Assembly: GCF_017377655.1 (NCBI RefSeq)
Contig: NZ_JAFREL010000066.1
Coordinates: forward strand, 1-64,000
Length of the DNA stretch: 64,000 nt
Direction: 5' to 3'
Source: Candidatus Enterococcus ferrettii
GTDB taxonomy: Bacteria > Bacillota > Bacilli > Lactobacillales > Enterococcaceae
The notes under the pieces: model-generated
What the model was told of the DNA's origin: nothing
The model's input: only the letters and a program-made list of their open reading frames with translations
Database searches by the model: none
Program-made: the position numbers and the translations under genes
Shown: positions 1-7,818 of the stretch, one piece after another
Position numbering within the stretch: the first letter of the stretch is position 1
Layout of the letters: the number at the start of each line of letters is the position of its first letter

Positions 1-129
1 ATCAGGATAGTTCTTATCCAGCTCCCAATTAGATATTGCTTGACGGGAAACATACAGCTGCTCAGCAACCTCCCCTTGTGTTAGGTTCAGCTCCTTGCGT
101 CGCTCCTTAAGTTTTTTCCCAATGGTCAT
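1..129 (-). CDS. XRE-family transcriptional regulator, N-terminal part (runs off window)
   Basis: The first 43 codons of a Cro/CI-type DNA-binding protein are visible; the rest lies beyond the window edge. The translation begins MTIGKKLKERRKELNLTQ and contains a complete helix-turn-helix with the recognition segment VSRQAISNWE, which is the hallmark of this family. The ATG at 129 is preceded by AAGGAGGAAC, so the start is well supported. The same helix type recurs at 37286 and 38240, where it is followed by membrane helices; whether this protein also has them cannot be seen. The direct-repeat box at 371-386 lies upstream in the right orientation, but no matching -10 was found. Confidence 0.85.
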   Translation of the reverse strand, partial: MTIGKKLKERRKELNLTQGEVAEQLYVSRQAISNWELDKNYPD

Positions 130-370
130 TTTATGTTCCTCCTTGTTTCCACCCTAGCAAAATGTTGTGAAGATGCCTATCAAGTATCTCTTGCATCCTT
201 GATATAAAGGGATTTATTTCTTATTCATTTTATCATATCAAATTTTCTCCTTTAGTGCTTAATCTTCTTACAGGAAACATTTGGCTAGTAAAATGAGTCA
301 GAGTTTCTTTGACAATCAATCAGTCAGAGGAATCTACACTGGAACTTTCAATCCTCAGTCTATTCGATGA

Positions 371-386
371 ACCTTGAATGAACCTT
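371..386 (-). repeat. 16-bp box AAGGTTCATTCAAGGT, copy 1
   Basis: On the minus strand this stretch reads AAGGTTCATTCAAGGT, two AGGT(T) units 11 bp apart. Nearly the same box (AGGTTCATTCAAGGTT) occurs at 5277 and 15032, where a TATATT -10 follows at fixed distance. Here no convincing -10 is seen. An 11-bp direct repeat would suit a PhoB/OmpR-type or LytTR regulator, but that is inference. Confidence 0.45.
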
Positions 387-407
387 GTTCGTTTAGCGAA
401 CGAGGTT

Positions 408-428
408 ACATTCTTTCGGTATGAATGT
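408..428. promoter_or_regulatory. TetR-type operator O1
   Basis: A 21-bp imperfect palindrome: half-site ACATTCTTTC, central G, half-site GTATGAATGT. The right half is identical to the right halves of the sites at 460 and 1183. It lies just upstream of the -35 of the promoter at 431, so a repressor bound here could block polymerase. Confidence 0.7.
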
Positions 429-430
429 CA

Positions 431-459
431 TTGACAAATGAAAATCTAAATCATATAAT
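431..459 (+). promoter_or_regulatory. Sigma-A promoter of the TetR gene
   Basis: A consensus TTGACA (431-436) is followed after exactly 17 bp by a consensus TATAAT (454-459). Palindromic operators flank it on both sides, which fits tight autorepression by the TetR protein encoded immediately downstream. Confidence 0.85.
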
Positions 460-480
460 ACATTCATACCGTATGAATGT
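460..480. promoter_or_regulatory. TetR-type operator O2
   Basis: A perfect 21-bp palindrome: ACATTCATAC, central C, GTATGAATGT. It begins at the last base of the -10 element and covers the expected transcription start. It is the best of the three related sites and probably the primary repressor site. Confidence 0.8.
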
Positions 481-498
481 TTAATGAAGGAGAAAACT

Positions 499-1140
499 AT
501 GGCCAGAAACAAACATCCTGAAGTCACTGTTGATCGAATATTGGAAGTATCTAAACGACTCTTTCTTGAAAAAGGATATGACAATACCACCATTCAAGAT
601 ATTGTCAATGAACTAGATGGCTTAACAAAAGGAGCAGTTTATTATCATTTTAAGTCAAAAGCAGAAATAATGAATGCCCTTGAAGACAAAATGTTTTTCG
701 ACAATGATCCGTTTGAAGCAATAAAAAAACATACAGAATTAACTGCGCTTGAAAAGATTCGACTAGTCATTAAGCAAAATAAATCTGATGAAGAGCAAAT
801 GGAATTAATGAAACAATCGATTCCCCTTCTGGAAAATCCGCATGTACTAGCAAAAAGCTTAGACACTAACCGCCGGATTCTATTTCCCCGTTGGCTGGAG
901 CTGATTGAAGAAGGGCAAAAAGATGGGTCGATTCAGGTAGAAAACGCTCAACCACTTGCAGAGTTTTTGGTTTTACTTGATTTTTGGTTCATACCTTCTC
1001 TTTTTCCGGGAGGAAATGAGGAATTTTACCAACGATATCTTTTCATTACTGAACTATTGGATAAAATGGGATTACCCATTAGAGACGAAGAAATGGAAGG
1101 TTATGTCATGAACTCCCCTCTCTTTTCTGATCAAGAGTAA
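499..1140 (+). CDS. TetR/AcrR-family repressor of the adjacent ABC exporter
   Basis: A 213-residue one-component repressor. The N-terminal part (about residues 8-60) holds a typical TetR helix-turn-helix including TIQDIVNELDGLTKGAVYYH and the FKSKAEI segment; the rest is an alpha-helical ligand and dimer domain unlike any I can name. An in-frame ATG exists at 484, but AAGGAG at 487-492 lies 6 bp before the ATG at 499, so the latter is chosen. Operators at 408, 460 and 1183 flank this gene and the next one, so the protein most likely represses both itself and the ABC transporter, being released by an unknown drug-like ligand. Confidence 0.85.
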   Translation: MARNKHPEVTVDRILEVSKRLFLEKGYDNTTIQDIVNELDGLTKGAVYYHFKSKAEIMNALEDKMFFDNDPFEAIKKHTELTALEKIRLVIKQNKSDEEQMELMKQSIPLLENPHVLAKSLDTNRRILFPRWLELIEEGQKDGSIQVENAQPLAEFLVLLDFWFIPSLFPGGNEEFYQRYLFITELLDKMGLPIRDEEMEGYVMNSPLFSDQE

Positions 1141-1182
1141 ATGAAATTGTCTTTTACAGGGCAATTTTTATTTTAGCTATAT

Positions 1183-1203
1183 ACATTCGTTCGGTATGAA
1201 TGT
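1183..1203. promoter_or_regulatory. TetR-type operator O3 before the ABC transporter
   Basis: A 21-bp imperfect palindrome, ACATTCGTTC, central G, GTATGAATGT, located 51 bp before the GTG of the ATPase gene. It shares its right half exactly with O1 and O2, which ties the exporter to the TetR protein. No strong separate -35/-10 was recognised, so it may act as a roadblock or on an internal promoter. Confidence 0.65.
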
Positions 1204-1254
1204 AAGCTTAACTGTCTTGTTTCATTCGTCTAAAATTCTAAGGAGGAATTTATC

Positions 1255-2109
1255 GTGTCAAATTCAACCCCTGCTATTATCGTGTCATCGCTAAAGAAAA
1301 GTTATCGGGATAAGGCTGTGCTAGAAGATGTCACCTTCTCTGTCCCCAGCGGAACAATCTATGCTCTGCTTGGTTCAAATGGCGCAGGAAAAACTACAGT
1401 GGTTAAAATTTTGTCTACTCTTTTGAAACCAGATAATGGAAACGCTACTATCAATGGATTTAATGTAATAGATCAAGCAGATGAGGTCCGAGAGTGTATC
1501 AGCTTAACTGGCCAATTCGTTGCGGTAGATGAGGTTTTAAGCGGTCGAGAAAATTTGAACCTGATCGGTCAACTAAAAAGGCTACCTAATGTCAAACGCA
1601 ATACCGATGAATGGCTTTCACTTTTCAACTTGACTGATGCTGCGGATCGAAAAGTATCCACCTATTCAGGAGGAATGCGACGAAGATTGGATATCGCGAT
1701 GAGTCTGTTAGGCAATCCTGACGTACTCTTTCTTGACGAACCAACAACCGGACTTGATCCGCAAAATCGGATCGCTATGTGGGATTTGGTAAAACAACTT
1801 TCGTTGAAAGGGACCACAGTGTTTTTAACGACGCAATATTTAGAAGAAGCTGAATATCTTGCGGACAACGTTGCGATTCTTCATAAGGGACAGATCCTGG
1901 TTGAAGGCACTCCGCAATATCTTAAACAGATTATGCCTGCTCGAGGTGCTAAGCTAAACTTCGATAATGAAATACAGGCAGCCAAGGCAGTTGAAATTTT
2001 GAATGAAAATAACATTGAAGTTACCAACTTTGAACAAAGCCTACCTTCATTAGAAGATGTGTTTTTGACCTTAATTGATGAGAAAATGGAGGATAATCAG
2101 AATGAATAA
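1255..2109 (+). CDS. ABC transporter ATP-binding protein (DrrA/CcmA type)
   Basis: A 284-residue nucleotide-binding subunit powering the exporter formed with the next gene. Visible motifs in order are Walker A GSNGAGKTT (around residue 39), signature YSGGMRRRLD, Walker B VLFLDEPTTGLD, and a C-terminal extension ending SLEDVFLTLIDE that is usual in drug-exporting DrrA-like ATPases. GTG is the start codon, 8 bp after AGGAGG (1241-1246). It overlaps the permease gene by 8 bp, implying coupled translation. Daunorubicin-resistance-type transporters export hydrophobic drugs or lipids; the substrate here is unknown. Expression is presumably derepressed when the TetR protein at 499 binds its ligand. 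Confidence 0.88.
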   Translation: MSNSTPAIIVSSLKKSYRDKAVLEDVTFSVPSGTIYALLGSNGAGKTTVVKILSTLLKPDNGNATINGFNVIDQADEVRECISLTGQFVAVDEVLSGRENLNLIGQLKRLPNVKRNTDEWLSLFNLTDAADRKVSTYSGGMRRRLDIAMSLLGNPDVLFLDEPTTGLDPQNRIAMWDLVKQLSLKGTTVFLTTQYLEEAEYLADNVAILHKGQILVEGTPQYLKQIMPARGAKLNFDNEIQAAKAVEILNENNIEVTNFEQSLPSLEDVFLTLIDEKMEDNQNE

Positions 2110-2872
2110 ATCAAAGAGGAGTCCCCTGTTCGATTCGTGGATTATGTTTAAACGTTGCTTATTTATTTCCTTGAGAAATCCTGAAGCTATTTTGGTAGCC
2201 ATCATTGTACCTTTTATCTTAATGCTGCTGTTTGGGACAATCTTCGGCAGTATTTCCGATATTGACAATTTTAACTACATTGATTTCATTGTTCCCGGAA
2301 TTATCCTGCAGAGCATCGGCCAGGCATCACAATATGCAGCTATGAATGTTGCTTCAGATATGAAAACCGGAATCACTGACCGTTTTCGTACAATGTCGAT
2401 TTCAAAATCAGCGGTGCTGATCGGTCATACTGCAGCTGGAGTGATTAGAAATACCATTTCAACGATTATCATTTTTGTTACTGCTTTGCTTTTAGGCTTT
2501 AGACCAAAAGGCAGCTTTGGAGATTGGTGTATCGTTATTGGACTTCTTATTGTTGTTAATACTACTGTCTCCCTGCTTGGTGTGCTTTGCGGCCTGCTCT
2601 CGAAAACAGTTGAAGGAGCCAGCAGTTTAATGCTTCCCCTCTTTATTTTGCCATTCATAAGTTCAGGATTTGCCCCTGTAGAAACATTGAACAGTAGTAT
2701 TCGCTGGTTTGCCAAAACGCAACCGATGACGCCGATTATCAACAGCATTCGGTCGTTAACGTTGAACTTACCATTGGACGACAACTTAACGATAGCCTTG
2801 GCCTGGTGTATTGGAATTATTCTTGTGGCTTATTTTAGTTCTTTGCATGTTTACAACCGCAAAATTTCTTAG
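2102..2872 (+). CDS. ABC-2 type transporter permease (DrrB-like)
   Basis: A 256-residue integral membrane protein with about six hydrophobic helices (for example around 27-50, 62-78, 110-135, 145-165, 175-195 and 228-248). The GIILQSIGQASQYAAMNVASDMKTGITDRFRTMSIS region matches the cytosolic coupling segment of ABC-2 permeases of the DrrB type. The ATG at 2102 follows GGAGG and overlaps the end of the ATPase gene; a longer in-frame start at 2075 lies inside that gene and is less likely. Together with the ATPase it should form an efflux pump controlled by the TetR regulator. Confidence 0.87.
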   Translation: MNKSKRSPLFDSWIMFKRCLFISLRNPEAILVAIIVPFILMLLFGTIFGSISDIDNFNYIDFIVPGIILQSIGQASQYAAMNVASDMKTGITDRFRTMSISKSAVLIGHTAAGVIRNTISTIIIFVTALLLGFRPKGSFGDWCIVIGLLIVVNTTVSLLGVLCGLLSKTVEGASSLMLPLFILPFISSGFAPVETLNSSIRWFAKTQPMTPIINSIRSLTLNLPLDDNLTIALAWCIGIILVAYFSSLHVYNRKIS

Positions 2873-2973
2873 GGGTTTGCTCCAAAAAAAGATCGAATGA
2901 TCAGGTATTGCTTGCCAATGTGTGATTCTAAACATTTGCAAATATACCATTATTCTCAGACTGTGTTAACGGT

Positions 2974-3031
2974 AAACAAAAAGGTAGGCAAACGGCAAGT
3001 TAAACTTGTTGGTTTTCCTACCTTTTTGTTT
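2974..3031. terminator. Terminator-like hairpin after the ABC exporter
   Basis: Perfect 15-bp arms AAACAAAAAGGTAGG (2974-2988) and CCTACCTTTTTGTTT (3017-3031) enclose a 28-nt loop that itself contains a small inverted repeat. It lies about 100 bp after the permease stop. Confidence 0.75.
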
Positions 3032-3392
3032 GCCATTTTTATCCTGTTTAAAACGAAGACTCGGATATATCTTGTATGGATTCCTACATCTTAGGCCTTA
3101 TTGAATAGTAAAAAATTGAATGCTATCATTATTTTGTATGAACTATATTAGATTTAAAGTAGACATTGTCTCATCGTTTTTTTCTAAAGCACCCTTTTTG
3201 AGGGAAATTGGTTTTATAAATAAGAAAAGTTTCGATTTCTAAATGATGACTACCATCATTTACCTTACGTAACTATTCAATAAAATTAGGTAAGAATAGG
3301 ATCATGCGAATGATGGATGTAACGAATCATCTAGTTGTTCAAAGTTTGGAAAATAGCTTAACTACCCGGATTAACTAATGAAGGAGGAACAT
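3032..3392. other. Intergenic region, no gene seen
   Basis: AT-rich spacer between the exporter terminator and the rhomboid gene. It presumably contains the rhomboid promoter, but no -35/-10 pair stands out. Short inverted repeats such as AAATGAT/ATCATTT (around 3241-3261) are present and are not interpretable. Confidence 0.5.
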
Positions 3393-3998
3393 ATGAAAAA
3401 AAGAAAGATAAATAAAATAATCAGCTTCAACTCACCAATTATTTTGGGGCTTGCACTCTCATCTTTTATCGTATTAATTCTAAATGTAGCAACTAACGGA
3501 GAAATCAATAAATTATTTGCCATTTACTATACATCCTGGGCAGATCCAATGATGTATGTACGATTATTCACGCACACACTTGCACATCAGGATCTGAGTC
3601 ATTACTCAGCAAATTTTCTGTTGTTATTAGCCGTGGGACCCTTAGTAGAAGAGAAGTATGGCAGTAAAAATGTGTTAATCATGATACTGACTGCATCCGC
3701 AATTATCGGCTTAATTAATATCATTTTCTTTCCACATACAATGCTTTTAGGTGCTAGCGGTATCGTGTTTATGTTTATCCTACTAGCTTCCTTCGCTAAC
3801 GTGAGTGATGGAAGGATTCCACTTACTGTTATTTTAGTAGGAATGCTTTATATCGGAAATGAAGTCATAAGCAGTATGATAACTAGTGATAATATTTCGA
3901 GAATGGCACATATAATTGGTGGTTTATTGGGCGCATTATTTGGCGTTCTATTTCATATGGATAGGCTCCAAAATAAGAAAGAGAAGTCTAGTTATTAA
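3393..3998 (+). CDS. Rhomboid-family intramembrane serine protease
   Basis: A 201-residue polytopic membrane protein. Key rhomboid features are visible: HTLAHQDLSHYSANFLLLL (the H-x-x-x-N region in helix 2), the catalytic serine in LLGASGIVFMF (GASG for the family GxSx), and the catalytic histidine in MAHIIGGLLGALFG. Six membrane helices are predicted by eye, with Lys/Arg-rich termini in the cytosol. The ATG at 3393 is 6 bp after AAGGAGG; the ATG at 3378 precedes the ribosome site and is rejected. Rhomboids cleave membrane-spanning substrates; none can be named here. It stands alone between the exporter and a hydrolase gene. Confidence 0.85.
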   Translation: MKKRKINKIISFNSPIILGLALSSFIVLILNVATNGEINKLFAIYYTSWADPMMYVRLFTHTLAHQDLSHYSANFLLLLAVGPLVEEKYGSKNVLIMILTASAIIGLINIIFFPHTMLLGASGIVFMFILLASFANVSDGRIPLTVILVGMLYIGNEVISSMITSDNISRMAHIIGGLLGALFGVLFHMDRLQNKKEKSSY

Positions 3999-4254
3999 TT
4001 TTCTTGATCTATGCTCTCTTGGAATTTAGGTTAGCAGCATTTCGTTCTTCTCCCCCCTTCGTTGTTTAAACCTCTGCTTAATAAGCAAATGTTTACTGAA
4101 GATGAGCATCTAAGGTATGGCAGTAAAAGCAACCTGAAAAAGAGCCTTTACCACTACTATCGATTACAATTTAGATCTTTAGACTGTAAGAGTGACGGGG
4201 TAAGTTCGATATGCTTTCACAGAGAAATCAAAACAGTTTAAGGAGATTCATAAG

Positions 4255-4584
4255 ATGGACCTATGGCGGCTTACCTTGAAAATAATTATGTGGGTTCTTA
4301 TTGTCTATTTCAGCTGCAATTTCATCATGCAAACAATCAGTTACTCTTTTTACAAAAATGCTGAAAAACTTAAAAAAGTTGATCTAGATCCAATAAAACT
4401 GAACTTCAATGAACAGTTATCAGGATACGGTTGCAATCTTGATGCTAAGTCTGACAAACTAATCTTTTACTTTGGTGGTTCAAACGAAATTGCTTATAAT
4501 TTAATCGCAAAATACGGGGATAACTTTGATTGCCCGATTGTTTCCGTTGATTATTACGGAACGCAAAATAGTGAGGGCAAATGA
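4255..4584 (+). pseudogene. Alpha/beta hydrolase, N-terminal part (frameshifted)
   Basis: A 109-codon frame encoding one membrane helix (residues about 5-27) followed by the first strands of an alpha/beta hydrolase, including LIFYFGGSNEIAYN, which resembles the oxyanion-hole loop, and SVDYYGTQNSEGK just before the stop. The fold then continues without a gap in the next frame, at 4581, where the stop and an ATG overlap as ATGA. The simplest reading is loss of one base in the A-run near 4579, breaking a single gene of about 257 codons. Translational coupling of two halves is possible but unlikely for this fold. AAGGAG precedes the ATG at 4255. Confidence 0.7.
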
Positions 4585-5030
4585 ATCTTGACACGATGCA
4601 GAAGTCAGCTACAGATGCCTATGATTGGCTAGTTGAACATTATCCTAATAAGAAAGTAGTCGTTATAGGGCACAGTTATGGATCAGGTATGGCAGCCTAC
4701 CTTGCTAGTCAAAAAAAGTGTGCAGCTCTTGTATTGATGGCTGCATACAGGGATGTATCTGATCTGTACAATAAAATCATTCCTATTTTTTGGGGACCTG
4801 CAAAAGTATTTATTTCAAATAACATGAAAGTCGATCAATACGCGAAAAATGTTGTTTGCCCGACGTATATTATTGGATCAACCTCTGACAAAACCCTTTC
4901 TGCGAATTTACAAAAAAACGTTGCTGTTCATTTCAAACAATCAGAGCTAAGAATTTTCGATAATGTTCACCATGAAAATTATTTTACTCAAGAAGTTGTC
5001 CACTATATTCAAACTAAGGTAATCGACTAA
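4581..5030 (+). pseudogene. Alpha/beta hydrolase, catalytic C-terminal part
   Basis: A 149-codon frame carrying the nucleophile elbow GHSYGSGMAAYLA (Ser in GxSxG), a strand with CPTYIIGSTSDKTL typical of the region before the acid residue, and NVHHENYF with the likely catalytic histidine. Alone it lacks the first strands and the oxyanion hole encoded at 4255-4584. It has no ribosome site of its own apart from overlap with the upstream frame (ATGA), so any product would depend on reinitiation or frameshifting. The intact ancestor would have been a membrane-anchored serine hydrolase of unknown substrate. Confidence 0.7.
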
Positions 5031-5161
5031 AACCAGCGGATTATTATGCAACAAAAGTGGTTTATTCCGTTGTGTTCGTAGCAACTTTTTGTTAAACATC
5101 AATACGACTATCAACTACTAGTGAATTCCTCACTGGAACATCAATCTTTTCAAACAAAAAT

Positions 5162-5214
5162 CAAGCTCAATTCAAAGACCTTATTTCAGAAATGAGGCTT
5201 TTGAATTGAGCTTG
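5162..5214. other. Long hairpin, copy 1
   Basis: Arms CAAGCTCAATTCAAA (5162-5176) and TTTGAATTGAGCTTG (5200-5214) pair perfectly and the inner bases CCTTATTT/AAATGAGG extend the stem, giving one almost uninterrupted 53-nt hairpin. Copy 2 at 14926 keeps the stem although one base pair is changed on both sides (T-A here, C-G there). No long T-run follows, so it may be a bidirectional terminator or an RNA element. Confidence 0.65.
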
Positions 5215-5276
5215 TTTATATTGACCTTAAACAGCGAATTTTAGTGTAAAATCCTCAAACTACTCCCAATAAATAC

Positions 5277-5305
5277 AGGTTCATTCAAGGTTTAACAAGT
5301 ATATT
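5277..5305 (+). promoter_or_regulatory. Direct-repeat box and -10, copy 1
   Basis: AGGTTCATTCAAGGTT (5277-5292) holds two AGGTT units 11 bp apart, followed by TATATT at 5300-5305. Copy 2 at 15032 has the same box and the same -10 at the same distance. The lack of a good -35 and the repeat in its place suggest an activator-dependent promoter. Confidence 0.5.
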
Positions 5306-5337
5306 AAACACATAAAATAAGTAGAAGAGGTTTTACC

Positions 5338-5385
5338 ATGTTCAAAAGATATTCAAGTTACAAACAAACTCGCCTGAAAAAGTGA
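5338..5385 (+). CDS. Putative 15-residue leader peptide, copy 1
   Basis: A very short frame, MFKRYSSYKQTRLKK, whose ATG is preceded by GAGG. It is positionally and partly in sequence the counterpart of the frame at 15093 (MYNKYPSYK...): both share a start with Phe/Tyr, then Tyr-x-Ser-Tyr-Lys, both are basic, and both end inside a small hairpin. It lies upstream of a decayed CPBP-protease gene. Translation is unproven; the conservation of frame and ribosome site between copies is the evidence. Confidence 0.45.
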   Translation: MFKRYSSYKQTRLKK

Positions 5386-5453
5386 GAATAGAAAGAAGCT
5401 TTTTTAATATGAACTGATAGCAACTTTTGGAAAACTTCTGAGGAGTACAATCG

Positions 5454-5690
5454 ATGGGTAAAAAAAAGCAATTATCCTGTTTTTAGTTATTACGTTGGCT
5501 GCTAGTTCTATTTTTTATTTTCTAATCATCCTAGGGAAAAAAATATTTCCAGACTTATCCGAAATTTCCGGATACTTGTTGATGTGGTGCTCTGTAACAT
5601 TGTAAGACGAAGGTATTATCCTAAAGATAGCATTTGGAGATTTCAAGTAAGTAAGCCCAGATGAATTTCAGATGGAAAAATCGTTTCTCA
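5454..5690 (+). pseudogene. Decayed CPBP-family protease gene (relative of the gene at 15323)
   Basis: The DNA from about 5454 to 5664 is closely similar to the first part of the intact CPBP gene at 15323, including stretches such as TTAGTTATTACGTT, CTAGTTCTATTTTTTA, GAAATTTCCGGATACTTG and CAAGTAAGTAAGCCCAGAT. It is broken by small deletions (a segment corresponding to the CPGIAAIIV codons is lost) and stops, and the similarity ends abruptly after AGCCCAGAT, so the catalytic EExxxR part is absent. With the leader at 5277-5385 it forms a dead duplicate of the 14.9-16.1 kb module. Confidence 0.75.
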
Positions 5691-5761
5691 CACTTTTTTA
5701 TTCATTGTTTTCTCAACGCCCTTCACAACTGCTATCCATTTAACCAAATAGAAACGTAAAC

Positions 5762-5806
5762 AATAAAGAGAGACTTCGCAAGTGTCATACAAAGTCTCTC
5801 TTTATT
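5762..5806. terminator. Bidirectional intrinsic terminator
   Basis: Arms AATAAAGAGAGACTT (5762-5776) and AAGTCTCTCTTTATT (5792-5806) pair perfectly with A- and T-rich flanks on both sides. It sits between the decayed CPBP gene and the convergent ribokinase gene, and can serve both. Confidence 0.75.
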
Positions 5807-5862
5807 TTGATGTAAGGGGTTGTTTAATTCTTTATTCAATTGCTTGGCTCACTTCTTACCAT

Positions 5863-6795
5863 CTATACTTTAATTTTTTGCTCTTTTTCGCCTAACTCTG
5901 ACTCATAAGGAATAGAAGGTTGTGCTCCATAGCGTTGAACAGTCAACGATGCTGCTTTATTGGCATACTTAATTGCTTCTTCAATATTTTCAAAATCCAT
6001 CGATAGTTTTGTGGTGAATGCTCCGATAAACGTGTCGCCTGCAGCAGTTGTATCAACTACACTTACCTTGCTGGTCGGGACAAAACCTTGTTTTCCATCC
6101 AAAACAGAATAGAACGCCCCTTTGCTGCCCAACGTTACTATCAAAACCTTCACATCCAAGGAATGAATGATTTTAGCTGCTTTAATTAGGTCTTCTTTAG
6201 TATCGATTGTGCACCCTATTATTGTTTCCAGTTCGATTTCGTTCGGTATTAAAATATCCGTCATTCTAATAATAGAATCAGGCATCTCCCTTAGTGCGGG
6301 TGCTGGGTTAAGAATCGTTAAAGCCCCTGATTTCTTAGCTATCTCAAAACTCTGTTCAATACTTGAAAGATTAGTTTCTAATTGAGCAATAACATAGTCA
6401 CTCGTAGAAATTAATTCACTATTATCCAATATATGCTCGCTTGAAATTTGCTGGTTTGCTCCACCATAAATCACAATACTATTTTCACCATTATCATCGA
6501 CGGTTACATAAGCGCTCCCCGTTTTGATATTAGCTAAATGATCAATAGCTGAAGTATTAATTCCATCTTGTTCAAGTAACTCAACTAACGCTTTTCCCCC
6601 ATCATCATTTCCAACGGCGCCGATGAAGTTTACTTGCCCACCATTTCTAGCCGCAGCAATAGCTTGATTGGCTCCCTTCCCTCCACCATTAGTGAATACT
6701 TCCTTTGAGTGAATTGTCTCACCTGGTTTTGGAAATTGCTCTGTTCGAATCGTTGTATCTAAATTGATGCTTCCTACTACTGTAATCTTATTCAT
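5863..6795 (-). CDS. rbsK: Ribokinase
   Basis: A 310-residue PfkB-family sugar kinase that phosphorylates D-ribose to ribose 5-phosphate. Visible motifs are VVGSINLD at the N-terminus, the sugar-binding GGKGANQAIAAAR, the NPAPA segment, PNEIE, and the C-terminal catalytic motif DTTAAGDTFIGAF whose Asp is the base. ATG at 6795 (MNKITVV) is preferred over an in-frame TTG six codons earlier because GGAGAG lies between them. It is the last gene of the nucleoside operon, 55 bp after the nucleoside hydrolase, and would use the ribose that enzyme releases. A second, altered ribokinase domain is fused to the regulator at 12608. Confidence 0.9.
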   Translation of the reverse strand: MNKITVVGSINLDTTIRTEQFPKPGETIHSKEVFTNGGGKGANQAIAAARNGGQVNFIGAVGNDDGGKALVELLEQDGINTSAIDHLANIKTGSAYVTVDDNGENSIVIYGGANQQISSEHILDNSELISTSDYVIAQLETNLSSIEQSFEIAKKSGALTILNPAPALREMPDSIIRMTDILIPNEIELETIIGCTIDTKEDLIKAAKIIHSLDVKVLIVTLGSKGAFYSVLDGKQGFVPTSKVSVVDTTAAGDTFIGAFTTKLSMDFENIEEAIKYANKAASLTVQRYGAQPSIPYESELGEKEQKIKV

Positions 6796-6849
6796 CTCTG
6801 CACTTCTCTCCAATTGACTTCGCTTGCGTTTTAATTTTTCATAAACAGT

Positions 6850-7797
6850 TTATGAAAAAAATTTTATCGTATCCATCGTTAATTTTCTGAACCTGTCTAA
6901 ATCAAGATTAAAGGCAACATTGACATTTTTCTCTTTTTTGAAAACATCATCATAATCAACAACGGTGCTGCCAAGTGCCAAGGTGTCACTTGTTTCAACT
7001 TGTACATTCATTGGATAAACAGTAAACATATCTGGATCAATTACATAAGCAACAGCACAAGGATCATGCATATGAATACCTTCAACATGATTTTCATCTG
7101 CCCAATAGGGACGTGTTGTAGTTAAGTTGAAAAAATCCAAAAGGTCAGCCATGGTAGTTGCTACTTGGTTCCCAACACCGCGAATTTCTTTTATGTCCTC
7201 TTCAAATAATTGAGCCTTCAAGGTTACATCTAATCCAAACATTGCTACAGGCACACCTGATTGAACAACGATATCTGCTGCCTCGGGATCAACGTAAATA
7301 TTAAATTCAGCATGAGGTGTCATATTCCCACCGAAGCAGGCTCCTCCCATAAAGGAGATCAGCTCGATTTTTTCTTTTAGCTCAGGATGAGACAATAAGA
7401 AAATTGCAATATTCGTTAATGGTCCTGTTGCTATCAACGTGATCTTTTCTTCAGACTCTTTCAAAATTTTGGCAATTAAATCATTTGCAGAGATACCTAG
7501 ATCTTGTATACTAGACTCCGGTAATTCAGCACCATCTATCCCGGACTCGCCATGAACATCATCCGCGATGATCAAATCCCGACGTAATGGTTTTTTAGCT
7601 CCGCTAGCAACTGGAATATGTTCACTCTTTGCCAAAGTTAATAGTCTTTTGGCGTTAACGTACGTTTTTTCTGGAAGTTGATTTCCAGCGGATGTTGTTA
7701 CTGCTAATAACTCAATTTTTTCTGAAGCGATGGCCATCAGTAATGCTAACGCATCGTCGTGACCTGGATCGCAATCTAAAATTACCTTTTTTACCAT
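6850..7797 (-). CDS. Inosine/uridine-preferring nucleoside hydrolase
   Basis: A 315-residue ribonucleoside hydrolase (IunH/Rih family) that splits the N-glycosidic bond of nucleosides to give free base and ribose. The metal-binding DCDPGHDDALALLMA motif is at residues 8-22, the FMGGACFGGN segment in the middle, and the conserved late HDPCAVAYVIDP provides the catalytic His and last metal ligand. Length is normal. ATG follows GGAGG. It sits between a transporter gene and ribokinase on the same strand, which points to cytosolic breakdown of imported nucleosides, with ribose passed to RbsK. Purine versus pyrimidine preference cannot be told from the sequence. Confidence 0.9.
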   Translation of the reverse strand: MVKKVILDCDPGHDDALALLMAIASEKIELLAVTTSAGNQLPEKTYVNAKRLLTLAKSEHIPVASGAKKPLRRDLIIADDVHGESGIDGAELPESSIQDLGISANDLIAKILKESEEKITLIATGPLTNIAIFLLSHPELKEKIELISFMGGACFGGNMTPHAEFNIYVDPEAADIVVQSGVPVAMFGLDVTLKAQLFEEDIKEIRGVGNQVATTMADLLDFFNLTTTRPYWADENHVEGIHMHDPCAVAYVIDPDMFTVYPMNVQVETSDTLALGSTVVDYDDVFKKEKNVNVAFNLDLDRFRKLTMDTIKFFS

Positions 7798-7818
7798 TAT
7801 TTATCCTCCAATACTGTT

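Noticed and set aside
260..400. Third copy of the leader-peptide module on the minus strand near the window start
   Set aside because: Only the 16-bp box and a loose match around CACTGGAAC are shared with 5120-5295; no -10, tiny frame or hairpin follows.
2897..3094. A 65-codon frame after the ABC exporter
   Set aside because: It runs through the terminator hairpin, lacks a ribosome site and is of low-complexity composition.
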